Shown: positions 15,027 to 24,335 of the stretch, piece after piece
Layout: every line of letters begins with the position of its first letter
How positions within the stretch are numbered: position 1 is the stretch's first letter
NCBI GenBank assembly: GCA_017744415.1
Contig: JAGIBJ010000050.1
Coordinates: 1 to 58,426, forward strand
From: Solirubrobacteraceae bacterium
GTDB taxonomy: Bacteria; Actinomycetota; Thermoleophilia; Solirubrobacterales; Solirubrobacteraceae
Length of the DNA: 58,426 nt
Direction: 5' to 3'
Notes under the pieces: model-generated
Told to the model about the DNA's origin: nothing
The model's database searches: none
What the model saw: the letters and a program-made list of their open reading frames with translations, nothing else
Translations under genes and position numbers: made by a program

Positions 15027-17573
15027 TCAGGCGAGCACTTCCACGAAGCCGTCGGTGCCATGGACCCTGATGCGCTGGCCGTCTTCGATCAACTGCGTCG
15101 CGCGCTCCACCCCCACCACCGCCGGCAACCCGTATTCCCGCGCCACGACAGCGCCGTGCGTCATCAGCCCGCCGACCTCCGTGACGAGCCCGGCGATCGT
15201 CACGAACACCGGCGTCCAGCTCGGATCGGTGAAGGCCGTGACGAGGATGTCGCCGGGCTCGACGTCGGCATCGGCGATGTCGTGCACCACCCGCGCCCTC
15301 CCCTCGATCGTGCCGCTGGAGACCGCGAGCCCCACCAGCGCGCCTTCCGGCGCGTCGGCGCGGCCGTAGCTGCCCGTGAGCACCTCGCCCTCGGAGGTGA
15401 TCACCCGCGGCGGCGTGAGCGAGCGGCTGGCGTCGAATGCCGCCTTGCGGCCCGCGATCAGCGCCCGGTCGACGCCCTCGCCCCGCACGGCGGCGTGCAG
15501 CTCGTCGAACCGCAGGAAGAAGCAGTCGTCGCGCTCCGAGAGCACGCCGGCCGCGACCAGTCGATCAGCCTCCGCGAGGAGCGCCTGCTTGTAGATGGCG
15601 TAGCGGCTGACGATCCCGAACTTCGGGAACTCGCGGTAACCCGTGAAGGTGCGCACCCGCTTGATCATCTCCGCGGCCTCCGCCGCCTTCGCCTCGCCAT
15701 CGTCCGGCAGCGCACGAAGTCGGGCGAGGATCTCGTCGGCCTTCGCCTCCGCCTCGATGCGGCCTTCCTCGAAGCGCCGTGTGCCCTCGCCCGCGGCGAA
15801 GTTGCGCACGTTGCCCAGGATCACCGGCACGAGCGCGGCCGGGTGCTCGTGCCAGCGCGGCCGGGTGATGTCGATCTCGCCGACGCAGCGCACGCCATAC
15901 CGGCCGAGGAACCCGTCGATGGCGGCGACCACCTCCGCCCCGCCGGGCAGCGACGGGAGCTCCGTGAGGAACGTGTCGTCGACGCCTGCCTCGAGGAACG
16001 CGATCACCTCCGGGTGCGGCCGCAGGGCGTCGGCGACGTCGAGCAGGGCAAGCCCCATCTCAGAGGTCACGTTGCCGGGCACGGACTGGGCGAGCGTGTC
16101 GGCGACGTTCCTCTCACCCAGCCACTCGGCCACGTGCGCGTTCAGCCACCACGCAGCCTCCATCCCCGACATGATCGCCTGGAGGCTGCGCGGATCGAAC
16201 GTGTCGCCCTTCATGCGCTGAATGTGGTCTGCGATGAAGTCGAACAGCGCCGGGCCGGAGACTTCGGCGATGTCGGCGCGCAGCGCCGCGATCGCGGCCT
16301 CGGTGTTGGCGACGAGCTCGTCGACCAGCGCCATCGACGTCGGCAGCGGCTCGGCCGGCGGGATCCCGGTCGGCGGGCGCATCCCTGCCGCCGCACCTGG
16401 CTGCTCGGCGATGAACTCACGGTCGACGATCTCGCGCAGCGCCCCACCGATCAACGGATCAGAGGTCCCGAGGGCGTCGATCACCGCCACCCGGGCGACC
16501 GGGTCGGCGAGGCGCGCGCCCACGTCGACGAACAACCGGCTCCCCGCCTCATGCATCTGGGGGCCCGCCGTCAGCTGGAAGACCGAGATGCCGAGCGGCT
16601 TGATCGGGTCGGTCATCATCTGCTGATGACCGACGGACACGTACACGTGGCGGTCGTCGTCGCCGGGATCGGGGATCGGGAAGAGCGTGGTGATCGGCCG
16701 GCTCTGCACCACCGCGAGCTCGCCTGCGGCCAGGCACCACTCGATGTCCTGCGGGCTGCCGAGCTGCGCCTCGATGTGGCGGCCGAGGGCCGCGAGCTCG
16801 TGCACCTGCCCGTCGGTGAGGACGGCGGCGCCGTCGGCAGCCGACCTGCTGAGCATCTCGTCGCCGCGCACGCGGTAGCCGTCGGGAATCACCGTGCCGG
16901 AGACCAGTGCCTCGCCAAGTCCTCGCACGGCCTCGATCGCGACCACTGAACGGTTGCCGTTCACGGGATCGGCGGTGAACAGCACGCCGGCCGCGTCGGC
17001 GGGCACGAGCCGCTGGACGACCACCGCCATCTCCACGCCCTCGTGGGCGACGCCGTTGCGCAGGCGGTAGGTGACCGCCTGCTCGGTGAAGAGCGATGCC
17101 CAGCACCGACGAACGTGGTCGATCACCGCCTCGGCACCGACCACCCCGAGGAACGACTCGTGCTGGCCGGCGAACGACGCGTCGGCGGCATCCTCGGTCG
17201 TCGCGCTCGATCGCACCGCGTACTCGGCGTCCGCATCGCCGAGACTCGTGAGCGCTGCGCGCAGCTCCTCGCCCACCGCGGTGGGAACAGCGAGCGAGAG
17301 CACGGCGGCTCGGAGCTCGGCGCTCACCCGCCCGATCGCCTCGCGCTCGTCGGCCCAGAGCCGCTCGAGCCGAGCGTTGAGCGCGCCGATCTCCGGCGCT
17401 CCGCCGACGGCCGTGCGGAACGCACGGGTGGTGACGACGACTCCGGCCGGCACGGTGACGCCGTCCAGGCGCCCAAGCACCGCCAGCGACGCTCCTTTGC
17501 CACCGGCGACCGCCACGTCGCGCGCGGCCTCGGCCGCAAGACCGACCACCATCTGCTGCTCATCCGTACCCAT
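15027..17573 (-). CDS. rph: rifampicin phosphotransferase
   Basis: The 848-aa protein has the three-part Rph layout: an N-terminal ATP-grasp domain (VAGGKGASLAVL, then YAVRSSATTEDAADASFAGQHES, and GVLFTADPVNGN), a central substrate-binding region starting with SVGHQQMMTDPIKPLGISVF, and a C-terminal swivelling His domain with GGLMTHGAVVARE (catalytic His about 806). Rph transfers the beta phosphate of ATP to the C21 hydroxyl of rifamycins. The length and the HQQMMTDPIKPLG segment separate it from PEP synthase. ATG 17573 is preferred to GTG 17576, giving a 6-nt gap to GGAGG. A rifamycin-associated element lies 45 bp upstream. Confidence 0.9.
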   Translation of the reverse strand: MGTDEQQMVVGLAAEAARDVAVAGGKGASLAVLGRLDGVTVPAGVVVTTRAFRTAVGGAPEIGALNARLERLWADEREAIGRVSAELRAAVLSLAVPTAVGEELRAALTSLGDADAEYAVRSSATTEDAADASFAGQHESFLGVVGAEAVIDHVRRCWASLFTEQAVTYRLRNGVAHEGVEMAVVVQRLVPADAAGVLFTADPVNGNRSVVAIEAVRGLGEALVSGTVIPDGYRVRGDEMLSRSAADGAAVLTDGQVHELAALGRHIEAQLGSPQDIEWCLAAGELAVVQSRPITTLFPIPDPGDDDRHVYVSVGHQQMMTDPIKPLGISVFQLTAGPQMHEAGSRLFVDVGARLADPVARVAVIDALGTSDPLIGGALREIVDREFIAEQPGAAAGMRPPTGIPPAEPLPTSMALVDELVANTEAAIAALRADIAEVSGPALFDFIADHIQRMKGDTFDPRSLQAIMSGMEAAWWLNAHVAEWLGERNVADTLAQSVPGNVTSEMGLALLDVADALRPHPEVIAFLEAGVDDTFLTELPSLPGGAEVVAAIDGFLGRYGVRCVGEIDITRPRWHEHPAALVPVILGNVRNFAAGEGTRRFEEGRIEAEAKADEILARLRALPDDGEAKAAEAAEMIKRVRTFTGYREFPKFGIVSRYAIYKQALLAEADRLVAAGVLSERDDCFFLRFDELHAAVRGEGVDRALIAGRKAAFDASRSLTPPRVITSEGEVLTGSYGRADAPEGALVGLAVSSGTIEGRARVVHDIADADVEPGDILVTAFTDPSWTPVFVTIAGLVTEVGGLMTHGAVVAREYGLPAVVGVERATQLIEDGQRIRVHGTDGFVEVLA

Positions 17574-17620
17574 CACATGCCTCCTCGAGGGGTTGCGGCG
17601 AGCGAGTTTGGAGCAAGGCC

Positions 17621-17639
17621 GGGGCTTGAAACAAGCCCC
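17621..17639. promoter_or_regulatory. rifamycin-associated element (RAE)-like palindrome
   Basis: GGGGCTTG-AAA-CAAGCCCC, a perfect 19-bp palindrome 45 bp before rph. Its length and arms match the known actinobacterial RAE (consensus close to GGGGCTTGCGGCAAGGCCC) that controls rifamycin-inactivating genes. Confidence 0.85.
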
Positions 17640-17913
17640 CCTCTGCGCGATACTTTTGATGTGGAGAGCGCGGTCGAGGCATTCGCCTCCCCCCTCCTAC
17701 CGCCCCGCCTCCCATGAACGGGCGCCATGTCGTGGGCAGCCGCGAGCGACGCTCGCGGAGGCGGCGGTGAGCACGCGAACGCCTGCCCGCCCGGCCGACG
17801 CGCAGCGGATTGCCGTAGTCGACTACTGCATCGCTTCCGGGCCGCGTGGCCGATGCTCCAATGATGCAGGCAAGCCCCCGAGCCTCGACCCTTCCGATCC
17901 GATCCGTGGTGGC
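17640..17913. other. intergenic region upstream of rph
   Basis: No convincing gene is seen. The rph promoter is expected here on the minus strand. An inverted repeat CTGCATC (17826-17832) / GATGCAG (17863-17869) encloses a nested GCATCG/CGATGC pair of unknown meaning. Confidence 0.4.
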
Positions 17914-17916
17914 GTG

Positions 17917-18189
17917 ATGCGCGACATCGCGATGCGGATCCTCGCCCGTCTTCCCGCCACGTTGCGCGGTGCGTTCGCGCAGGGCGACCGGGCCACCTTC
18001 GACCGCGCCGTCGAGGCCAGCGAGCTCTTCGACGCACAGCTCGCAACCGACCTCCGCGCGCTCGAGTCGGCCGCCGGACCGGAGGTCTCCTCGCGCTACG
18101 CGCTGCTCGACCGGGCCGCGCGCGAGGCGCTCGTCGACGACGCCGCGGACGGGCCGGCCGCCGACGTCACAGGTCGTGACGATCGCTGA
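17917..18189 (+). CDS. small hypothetical helical protein
   Basis: A 90-aa frame from ATG 17917 (GTG 17914 also possible) reads MRDIAMRILARLPATLRGAF followed by amphipathic helices (FDRAVEASELFDAQLATDLRALESAAG, RYALLDRAAREALVDD). The composition looks like protein rather than antisense noise, but no family is recognised and its last 23 bp overlap the convergent LuxR gene. A GGTGG sequence before the start could act as a weak ribosome binding site. Confidence 0.35.
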   Translation: MRDIAMRILARLPATLRGAFAQGDRATFDRAVEASELFDAQLATDLRALESAAGPEVSSRYALLDRAAREALVDDAADGPAADVTGRDDR

Positions 18190-20803
18190 CGCCGAGCTTC
18201 TGACTGGCCCGGTAGACGTACGACTCCACGGTGCGCACCGAGAGCACGAGCCGCTCGGCGATCGCCGCGTTGGTGAGCCCTTCACGCACCAAGTTCACAA
18301 CCGCCTGCTCACGCTTCGTGAGCCCGACGGCGGTCTCGCCGAGTCCGTCGATCACTGGACGCCGCACGCCGTCCGTCTCGGTGAGGAGTGCGTCCATCAG
18401 CGCCGCAGCGCGCCGCGCTGAATCCTCGCGCCCCTGCGCGACGAACGCCCGCGCCGCATCGGCCGCAGCCATGATCGCGTACCGCGGCGTGCCCATGGCG
18501 GTGTACTCCTCGGCCACGTCCATCAGCGCGCGGCCGTCGGCGGCGTCCGCCGCCCGCAGGTGCGCGGCGATCGCCGCGGGCATGCGCCCGGTGGCCCGCG
18601 CGTCGATCAGACCAGCGAGCCGCGATGCGGGGATCCTCCACGAGAGTCCTTCGACGAGCAGGAGCGCCGACCCGATGGGCTCGCGCTCACGCAGCCGCTG
18701 GTAGCCCTCGATGAGCAGTCGCTCCGCACCCGGCGCGTCACCCCCGGCTTGTGCGACGCGGGCTTCCGCGAGCACGAGGTGCATCGGCATCGCCGTCGGC
18801 GCGATGGCCCTCGCGGTCTCGTCCCGCGCGCGATCGAGGTAGCGACGCGCCTCGTCGTAGTCACCGGCGATCGCGGCGATCCCGGCCAGCAGCGACGAGG
18901 CGATGGGCGTCGACCCGAACAGATTGCGGCGGGCGAACAGTCCATGCGCTTCGGCGGCCCAGCGCGCCGCGTCATGGAGCTGGGCACTGGAGATCGCATG
19001 CATCGACAGCCAGAGGGCGGCCATGCCGGCCGCGCCGTTGTCATGCAGCCGGATCCCGCGCTCGAAGACCTCCGCCATGCGCATGTGGACGAGCGGGTAG
19101 TCCTCCCCGGTCTGCCCGCCGATCACCGAGAGCGCCACGAGCGCGAGCTCATCGCCGTGGGTGCGGTGCGGGATCGGGAGGTCGAGGCCGATCGCGGCCG
19201 CGAAGGCCTCCGGCCCATGGCCAGCGGCGTGGAGCTGCAGCGCCTGCGCCGGCTCGATCTGACGCCGCACCACCTCGTCGATGCCGGAGCGCGCGAGCAC
19301 GCGACGGGTGGCCTCGATCTCCTCGTCGCCGATCCGCGTGAGGTCCTGCCAGAGGATTCGCAGCGGCGCGGCCACCTCCCGCCACTCAGGATCTGGGAGG
19401 CCTTCGACGATTTCCTCGACGGCAGCTCGCGCCTCCTCGCGGCGGCCGAGCCCCCATGCGAGCACCGTCGCGCGGTGCTGGATGAGCCGCACCGCCTGCG
19501 CCGAATTCTGCAGGTCGGCGGGGGCGATCTCGGCGTAGAGCTCGGCGGCCCGCTCGGCCTGCTCGTCGATCTGGTGGGCGCGCGCGTACGCGAGCCGCGC
19601 CTCGGTCCCGCCACCGGCCTCGATCGCGAGCGCCGCGATCTGTTGGGCCAGCGATGCCTGGCGGGAGTTCACCGCTGCCCACGCGGCCTCGATCAGCTCG
19701 AGGGCATCGAGCGGCGTGTCGCCGGGAACGTCGATGAGGAGGCTCGCCACACGCAACGACTCCGGCCCCGTCCGCGCCGGCCGGGCACGGAGGATCTCGA
19801 CCACGCGACGCTCCAGAGACGTGCGGCGAAGCGTGCCGATCGCCGCGCCGACGACCTCGCCGTGCAGCGGGTGCGCGAGCCGGAGCGCCGACGGACTGCG
19901 GGCCGTGCCCACCTGCAGGAGCCCGCGCGCCTCGAGCGTCTCGAGTGCTGCGAAACCGACGGCAGCGGCGAGCTCGTCGGTCTCGAGCGTGTCGCCCACG
20001 GCGAGCAACTCGAGCGCGAGCTGTTCGTCGGGGGTGAGGCCGGTGAGGCGGGCCGAGATCAGCTCGCGGAGCGTGGCGCTCACGGGCGGCTGCTCGACCA
20101 TGCGGAAGAGTCCGTCGTGCTCGATCAGCGTGCCACCGAGCAGGACTCCGCCGATCAGCTCACGCAGATAGAGCGCGTTGCCCCCGCTCGACGCAAAGGC
20201 CCACTGACGCGTCGACTCGTCGACCGGCCCGCCGGCGAGTGCCTCCGTGAGTGCACCCGAGCGCTGGGCATCGAGCGTCCCGACCTCGATCCGCGCGGCG
20301 CCCGCGTCCTTCCACACCGACGTGATCGCGTCGGGGAGCACCTCGCCGGCACGCACGGTGACGATCACGGCCGCTGTGCCGCCCATCACGAGCTCGAGCG
20401 TGAGCGCGGCCGACACCGGGTCGAGCAGGTGCGCGTCGTCGATCACGATCACCGTCCGCGCGCCGGGCTGCGCCGGCGCGAAGTGCGCCACGGCGCCGCG
20501 CATGGCGGGCAGGATCTCGTCAGAGCCCACGTCGTGCGGAAGCAGCCCCGCGAAGGCGCCGAGCGGCACGCCTGCAGCGCTCGCGGTGGCCTGCACCCAG
20601 TGGGTCGTGGCGCCGTCGGCCGCGGCGGCGGCGAGTGCCTCGCGTGCGAGCCGAGACTTGCCGACCCCGGCCTCGCCCACGAGCAGCGCGCCGACCGCCC
20701 CAGGGGCGATGGCCGCGCGGATCCGGACGAGCTCACCGTCTCGCCCGATCAGCTCCCACGACGGTCCGGGCCCGGGCCCCGTGATCGAGGTGCCTGAAGA
20801 CAC
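18167..20803 (-). CDS. LuxR-family ATPase regulator (LAL/MalT-like)
   Basis: This 878-aa regulator has an N-terminal AAA-type ATPase (Walker A GEAGVGKS at 43-50, Walker B TVIVIDDAHLLD near 100), a long helical middle of about 500 residues resembling TPR-like repeats, and a C-terminal LuxR helix-turn-helix (LTKREQAVVNLVREGLTNAAIAERLVLSVRTVESYVYRASQKLG, from about 830). Large ATP-binding LuxR (LAL) proteins sense ligands through the middle region and activate transcription when ATP-bound. Targets are not evident. It stands between rph and the collagen-like gene on the same strand. Confidence 0.9.
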   Translation of the reverse strand: MSSGTSITGPGPGPSWELIGRDGELVRIRAAIAPGAVGALLVGEAGVGKSRLAREALAAAAADGATTHWVQATASAAGVPLGAFAGLLPHDVGSDEILPAMRGAVAHFAPAQPGARTVIVIDDAHLLDPVSAALTLELVMGGTAAVIVTVRAGEVLPDAITSVWKDAGAARIEVGTLDAQRSGALTEALAGGPVDESTRQWAFASSGGNALYLRELIGGVLLGGTLIEHDGLFRMVEQPPVSATLRELISARLTGLTPDEQLALELLAVGDTLETDELAAAVGFAALETLEARGLLQVGTARSPSALRLAHPLHGEVVGAAIGTLRRTSLERRVVEILRARPARTGPESLRVASLLIDVPGDTPLDALELIEAAWAAVNSRQASLAQQIAALAIEAGGGTEARLAYARAHQIDEQAERAAELYAEIAPADLQNSAQAVRLIQHRATVLAWGLGRREEARAAVEEIVEGLPDPEWREVAAPLRILWQDLTRIGDEEIEATRRVLARSGIDEVVRRQIEPAQALQLHAAGHGPEAFAAAIGLDLPIPHRTHGDELALVALSVIGGQTGEDYPLVHMRMAEVFERGIRLHDNGAAGMAALWLSMHAISSAQLHDAARWAAEAHGLFARRNLFGSTPIASSLLAGIAAIAGDYDEARRYLDRARDETARAIAPTAMPMHLVLAEARVAQAGGDAPGAERLLIEGYQRLREREPIGSALLLVEGLSWRIPASRLAGLIDARATGRMPAAIAAHLRAADAADGRALMDVAEEYTAMGTPRYAIMAAADAARAFVAQGREDSARRAAALMDALLTETDGVRRPVIDGLGETAVGLTKREQAVVNLVREGLTNAAIAERLVLSVRTVESYVYRASQKLGVSDRHDL

Positions 20804-20856
20804 GGCTCGATCGTACGGGACCCGGGCCCGGATGGCCCGTCCTGTGGGGGCAGGCG

Positions 20857-21690
20857 TTAGTTGCTGAGGGTTGCGACCATGCTCGGCGAGTACGCGTTGA
20901 TCGTGCCCGCGCCCGTCATCTCGCAGCGGAGCTTCACGGTCGTCGGCTGGTCTCCGGTCGCGAACACCTGGGTGTTCGACTGCTCACCGGCCGCGGTCAC
21001 GTGCAGCGTGTTCTCGGCGCTGGAGCCCTGGCCGAATCCGGCCTGACCGGAGATGAAACAGACCGCGGTGCTCCCGGCCGACATCAGCGCGTTGAACGAG
21101 CTCGTGACCGAGTAGGTCGCGTTCGCGGGCAGCGTCACCTGGGCGAGCGTGGTGTCGGAGCTCCCGATGCCGTAGCCGTTCGGGTGGGCATCGGTGATCG
21201 TCGGCGAGACGACGATGCGGCAGCTGATCTTGCCGGTCGCGTCGATGCCCGTGACCGCCGAGCCGATCGCGCAGCTGCCGGTCGGCGTAACGCCCGGGTC
21301 GCCCTTGTCGCCCTTCGGCCCCTGATCGCCCTTGGGCCCTTGAGGGCCGGCAGCGCCGGCGTCGCCTTTCTCGCCCTGCGGTCCGGCCGGCCCGGCGGGG
21401 CCGGTCGCGCCCTGCGCACCCTGCGGCCCCGTGGCGCCGGCGACGCCGGCCTTCGACGCCGTGCCGGTGAGCTCGACTCGCGTCGCTTTCGACAGGTCGG
21501 AGGTCTCGATGGTGCCGTTCTTGATGTTCTTGCTCGTCACCGTGCCGGTCGCGATCTGCTTGCCCGTGATCAGGTGCTCGGCGGCATAGGCGCCGCCGCT
21601 CCCGAGGGCGATGAAGAGCGCGAGGCCGGCGGTGGCGCCGGAGACCGACGGCCGGATCGAGCGGAGGTGAGACTTGCGTGCAGTGGACAT
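20857..21690 (-). CDS. exported collagen-like (Gly-X-Y) protein
   Basis: The 277-aa protein has a basic N-terminus and signal segment (SGATAGLALFIALGSGGAYA, 17-36), a short ITGKQIATGTVTSKNIKNGTIETSDLS region common to Solirubrobacterales exported proteins, about 17 uninterrupted Gly-X-Y triplets (residues 82-133, rich in GPQG, GPKG and GDKG), and a beta-rich C-terminal domain (140-277) with paired Cys (Cys140/Cys156, and later Cys residues). It probably forms a trimer with a stalk, exposed on or released from the cell. Function unknown. Its promoter region holds a dense cluster of inverted repeats (21710-21785). Confidence 0.85.
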   Translation of the reverse strand: MSTARKSHLRSIRPSVSGATAGLALFIALGSGGAYAAEHLITGKQIATGTVTSKNIKNGTIETSDLSKATRVELTGTASKAGVAGATGPQGAQGATGPAGPAGPQGEKGDAGAAGPQGPKGDQGPKGDKGDPGVTPTGSCAIGSAVTGIDATGKISCRIVVSPTITDAHPNGYGIGSSDTTLAQVTLPANATYSVTSSFNALMSAGSTAVCFISGQAGFGQGSSAENTLHVTAAGEQSNTQVFATGDQPTTVKLRCEMTGAGTINAYSPSMVATLSN

Positions 21691-21709
21691 GGCTGCACCC
21701 TCCCGCGAT

Positions 21710-21725
21710 CGGAATGCCCATTCCG
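21710..21725. promoter_or_regulatory. palindrome upstream of the collagen-like gene
   Basis: CGGAATG-CC-CATTCCG, a perfect 16-bp palindrome 20 bp before the start codon. Confidence 0.65.
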
Positions 21726-21785
21726 CAGTATCGGACTACGGCACTTTCGCGGCGGGCTACTGCGACCCGTCGCCGCAGTACTGCG
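21724..21785. repeat. four copies of CGCAGTA in alternating orientation
   Basis: CGCAGTA occurs at 21724-21730 and 21774-21780, and its inverse TACTGCG at 21758-21764 and 21779-21785. The last two overlap in the palindrome CGCAGTACTGCG. All lie within 95 bp of the collagen-like start. Confidence 0.7.
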
Positions 21786-21873
21786 CTCGGGCCCGGAGCC
21801 CCGAGCGCGGGGCGATCCCGCCGCCGCGTAGGCAGACGGATGCCCGGCCTCGCCGGCCGCACCCCGACCAGGC

Positions 21874-23361
21874 CTAGTGCACGGCCGCGAGCCGGCCGGA
21901 GAGCTCGGTGTGGATCGCGGCGCTCGGCGCGTTGAGCCCGACGATCTCGACTCGCTTCCCCTGGCGCTCGTACTTGTGGGCGATAGCGTCGAGCGCCGCC
22001 ACGGCTGACGCGTCCCAAACATGCGCAGCCGAGAGGTCGATCGTCACCTCGGGCGGATCGTCGGGGTGATGGAACGCGTCCGTGAGCTCCTCGTGCGAGG
22101 CGAAGAAGAGCTCCCCGGCGACCGCGTACCGCACCGATCGACGGTCCGGCGCGAGCACGCGCTGCACGTCGAGCAGGTGCGCGACCCGGCGTGAGAACAC
22201 CGCCATCGTCACGAGCACGCCGACGACGACGCCGAGCGCGAGGTTGCTCGTCGCGACCGTCACCGCGACTGTCGCCAGCATCACGACCGTCTCCCCCAAC
22301 GGCATGCGCCGGAGGGTCGCGGGGCGCACCGAGTGCCAATCGAAGGTGGCATAGCTCACGAACACCATCACGGCAGCAAGTGCCGTCATCGGGATCTTCG
22401 CCACGACTGGACCGAGAACGAGGATCAGGAACAGCAGGAAGACGCCGGCCGAGAACGTCGAAAGGCGGGTGCGGGCGCCACTCACCCGCACGTTGATCAT
22501 GGTCTGCCCGATCATCGCGCAGCCCGGCATGCCGCCGAAGAACCCGGTGACGACGTTGGCGATCCCCTGTCCGCGCGCCTCCGTGTCTTTGTCGGACGAC
22601 GTGTCGGTGAGGTCGTCGACGAGCCGGGCGGTCATCAGGCTCTCGAGGAGCCCGACGATCGCCAGCGTGAGCGAGTAGGGAGCGATGATCCGGAGCGTCT
22701 CCATGCCGAACGGCACGTCGGGCAACCCCGGGACCGGGAACGCCGTCGGCAGTGCACCCTCGTCGCCGACCGTTGGGAGCGTCAGACCCGCGGTGACCGC
22801 GATCGCCGTGAGCACGACGATTGCCACCAGCGGCGACGGCACCAGCGCGGTGAGACGCGGGAGCACGAGGATCATCGCGAAGCCCGCGATGACGACCACC
22901 CATCCGGTCGCGCCGGCACCGGTGATGTGGTCGATCTGCGCGAGGAAGATCAGGATCGCGAGCGCGTTCACGAAGCCGGTCATCACTGACTGAGGCACGA
23001 ACCGCATCAGCCGCGGCGCGCCCACGGCACCAAGTGCGACTTGGAAGGCGCCCGCGAGCAACGCCGCCGCGAAGAGATACTCGACGCCGTGGTCGCGAAC
23101 GAGGCTGGTGACCACGAGCGCCATCGCTGCCGTCGCCGCCGAGATCATCGCCGGCCGCCCACCGGCGATCGCAATGGTGACCGCCATAGTGAACGAGGCG
23201 TAGAGGCCGACCGCCGGATCCACGCCAGCGATCACCGAGAACGAGATCGCCTCGGGAATCAGTGCGAGCGCCACCACCAGGCCGGCGAGGAGCTCGACGC
23301 GGATTCGCGTGGCATCCCACTCGCCTTGCGATGCAGTGAGGCGAGAGCGAGAGATCAACAC
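21874..23361 (-). CDS. SulP-family inorganic anion transporter with STAS domain
   Basis: The 495-aa protein has a membrane domain of about 10-14 helices (25-385). SulP features are [24 protein letters not shown] in helices 1-2, [18 protein letters not shown], and the [25 protein letters not shown] loop. The C-terminal STAS domain (about 400-495) includes [22 protein letters not shown]. SulP proteins import sulfate, bicarbonate or dicarboxylates; the substrate is not predictable here. It is divergent from a MerR regulator with a MerR-type operator between, so the regulator probably controls it. Confidence 0.9.
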   Translation of the reverse strand: MLISRSRLTASQGEWDATRIRVELLAGLVVALALIPEAISFSVIAGVDPAVGLYASFTMAVTIAIAGGRPAMISAATAAMALVVTSLVRDHGVEYLFAAALLAGAFQVALGAVGAPRLMRFVPQSVMTGFVNALAILIFLAQIDHITGAGATGWVVVIAGFAMILVLPRLTALVPSPLVAIVVLTAIAVTAGLTLPTVGDEGALPTAFPVPGLPDVPFGMETLRIIAPYSLTLAIVGLLESLMTARLVDDLTDTSSDKDTEARGQGIANVVTGFFGGMPGCAMIGQTMINVRVSGARTRLSTFSAGVFLLFLILVLGPVVAKIPMTALAAVMVFVSYATFDWHSVRPATLRRMPLGETVVMLATVAVTVATSNLALGVVVGVLVTMAVFSRRVAHLLDVQRVLAPDRRSVRYAVAGELFFASHEELTDAFHHPDDPPEVTIDLSAAHVWDASAVAALDAIAHKYERQGKRVEIVGLNAPSAAIHTELSGRLAAVH

Positions 23362-23367
23362 AAACCA

Positions 23368-23383
23368 ACCCTAACGTAAGGGT
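23368..23383. promoter_or_regulatory. MerR-type operator
   Basis: ACCCT-A-ACGT-A-AGGGT is nearly perfectly palindromic and sits 6 bp from the SulP start, between the divergent genes. It has the form bound by MerR regulators in a long-spacer promoter. Confidence 0.82.
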
Positions 23384-23419
23384 AGTGTTCGGAGAGGTGT
23401 CCGTAGATACACTCGGCCG

Positions 23420-23818
23420 GTGTCAGACGCCACGCTCCACATCGGCGAGGTCGCCGAGCGCGTCGATCTCTCGCTCCGCAGCGTCCGCTACTACGAGGAG
23501 CAAGGGCTGATCAGTCCCGAGGGACGCACGGCCGGCGGGTTTCGCCTCTACACGCAGGCGCAGATCGACCGCCTCCTCACGATCAAGCAGATGAAGCCGC
23601 TCGGCTTCTCATTGGAGCAGATGCGATCCGTGCTCGAAGCGCGCGACACTCTGCGCTCGCCGGCAGCAGCCACGCCCGCAGCCGTCGCCACGGCACGCGC
23701 CGAGCTCGAGGAGCTCACCGCCTACGCCGAGACCCGGATCATCAAGCTGCGGCGCGCGATCGATGCCGGCGGCGACCTCATCGCCGAACTCCGCGCCGAC
23801 ACGTCGGCCGCGGCATAG
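23420..23818 (+). CDS. MerR-family regulator
   Basis: The 132-aa protein begins at GTG 23420 with the MerR winged helix (HIGEVAERVDLSLRSVRYYEEQGLI, 7-31; RTAGGFRLYTQAQIDRLLTIKQMKPLGFSLEQM). A coiled-coil dimerisation helix follows and the protein ends soon after, with no metal-binding Cys and no effector domain. It therefore looks like a small-molecule or stress-type member, probably controlling the divergent SulP gene and itself through the operator at 23368-23383. Confidence 0.9.
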   Translation: MSDATLHIGEVAERVDLSLRSVRYYEEQGLISPEGRTAGGFRLYTQAQIDRLLTIKQMKPLGFSLEQMRSVLEARDTLRSPAAATPAAVATARAELEELTAYAETRIIKLRRAIDAGGDLIAELRADTSAAA

Positions 23819-23843
23819 CGCGAGCGGTCGACGGGCGGCCAGC

Positions 23844-24245
23844 TCAGTCGGTCCACCAGTCCCGCGTTCCAGTGACGTCGCCACGGGGATCGTCGCCCAG
23901 GCTCGGCGCGCCGATCACGAGCAGCTCAAGGCCGTCCAGCCCCGCCTCGTAGCCGCGCCACGTGCCCGGCGGCGCTCGCACGGCATCCCATTGGCGCACG
24001 TCGACGATCTCGTCGTCGAGCTTCATGCGCCCGCTGCCGCCGACGACCACGAACACCTCCTCCTGCACGCGGTGCGTGTGGCCGTACGGGAACCGCACAC
24101 CGGCCGGCACGCGTTGGAACGTGAGCCCGGACTGCTCGAGCCCGAGGAGCTGGGTCGCCATGCGGAACTCAAGCCCGGCATCGCCATCGAAGTTCCCGCC
24201 GACGTCCGGCGGTTCGTTGCGGAGGTTCGTGAGCGAGAACGCCAT
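23844..24245 (-). CDS. cupin-domain protein
   Basis: This 133-aa protein has the two cupin motifs: GHTHRVQEEVFVVVGGSGRMKLDDE (metal-type His/His/Glu pattern) and, at the C-side, WDAVRAPPGTWRGYEAG. Single-domain cupins like this bind a metal or small ligand; the function is not assignable. Start is ATG 24245 (MAFSLTNLRNEPPDV). It converges with the MerR gene. Confidence 0.83.
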   Translation of the reverse strand: MAFSLTNLRNEPPDVGGNFDGDAGLEFRMATQLLGLEQSGLTFQRVPAGVRFPYGHTHRVQEEVFVVVGGSGRMKLDDEIVDVRQWDAVRAPPGTWRGYEAGLDGLELLVIGAPSLGDDPRGDVTGTRDWWTD

Positions 24246-24335
24246 CGGGCGAGTCTAGATCCGCCCACCCGTGGATCGCGGCCGTGGGCACGGCAGCACC
24301 TCGACCTTCGCTCGCCTCGATGCGCTGGGCCGGCG

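Noticed and set aside
17071..17916. Extension of the small helical protein upstream to a 372-aa frame
   Set aside because: The upstream part is antisense to rph and runs through the RAE palindrome.
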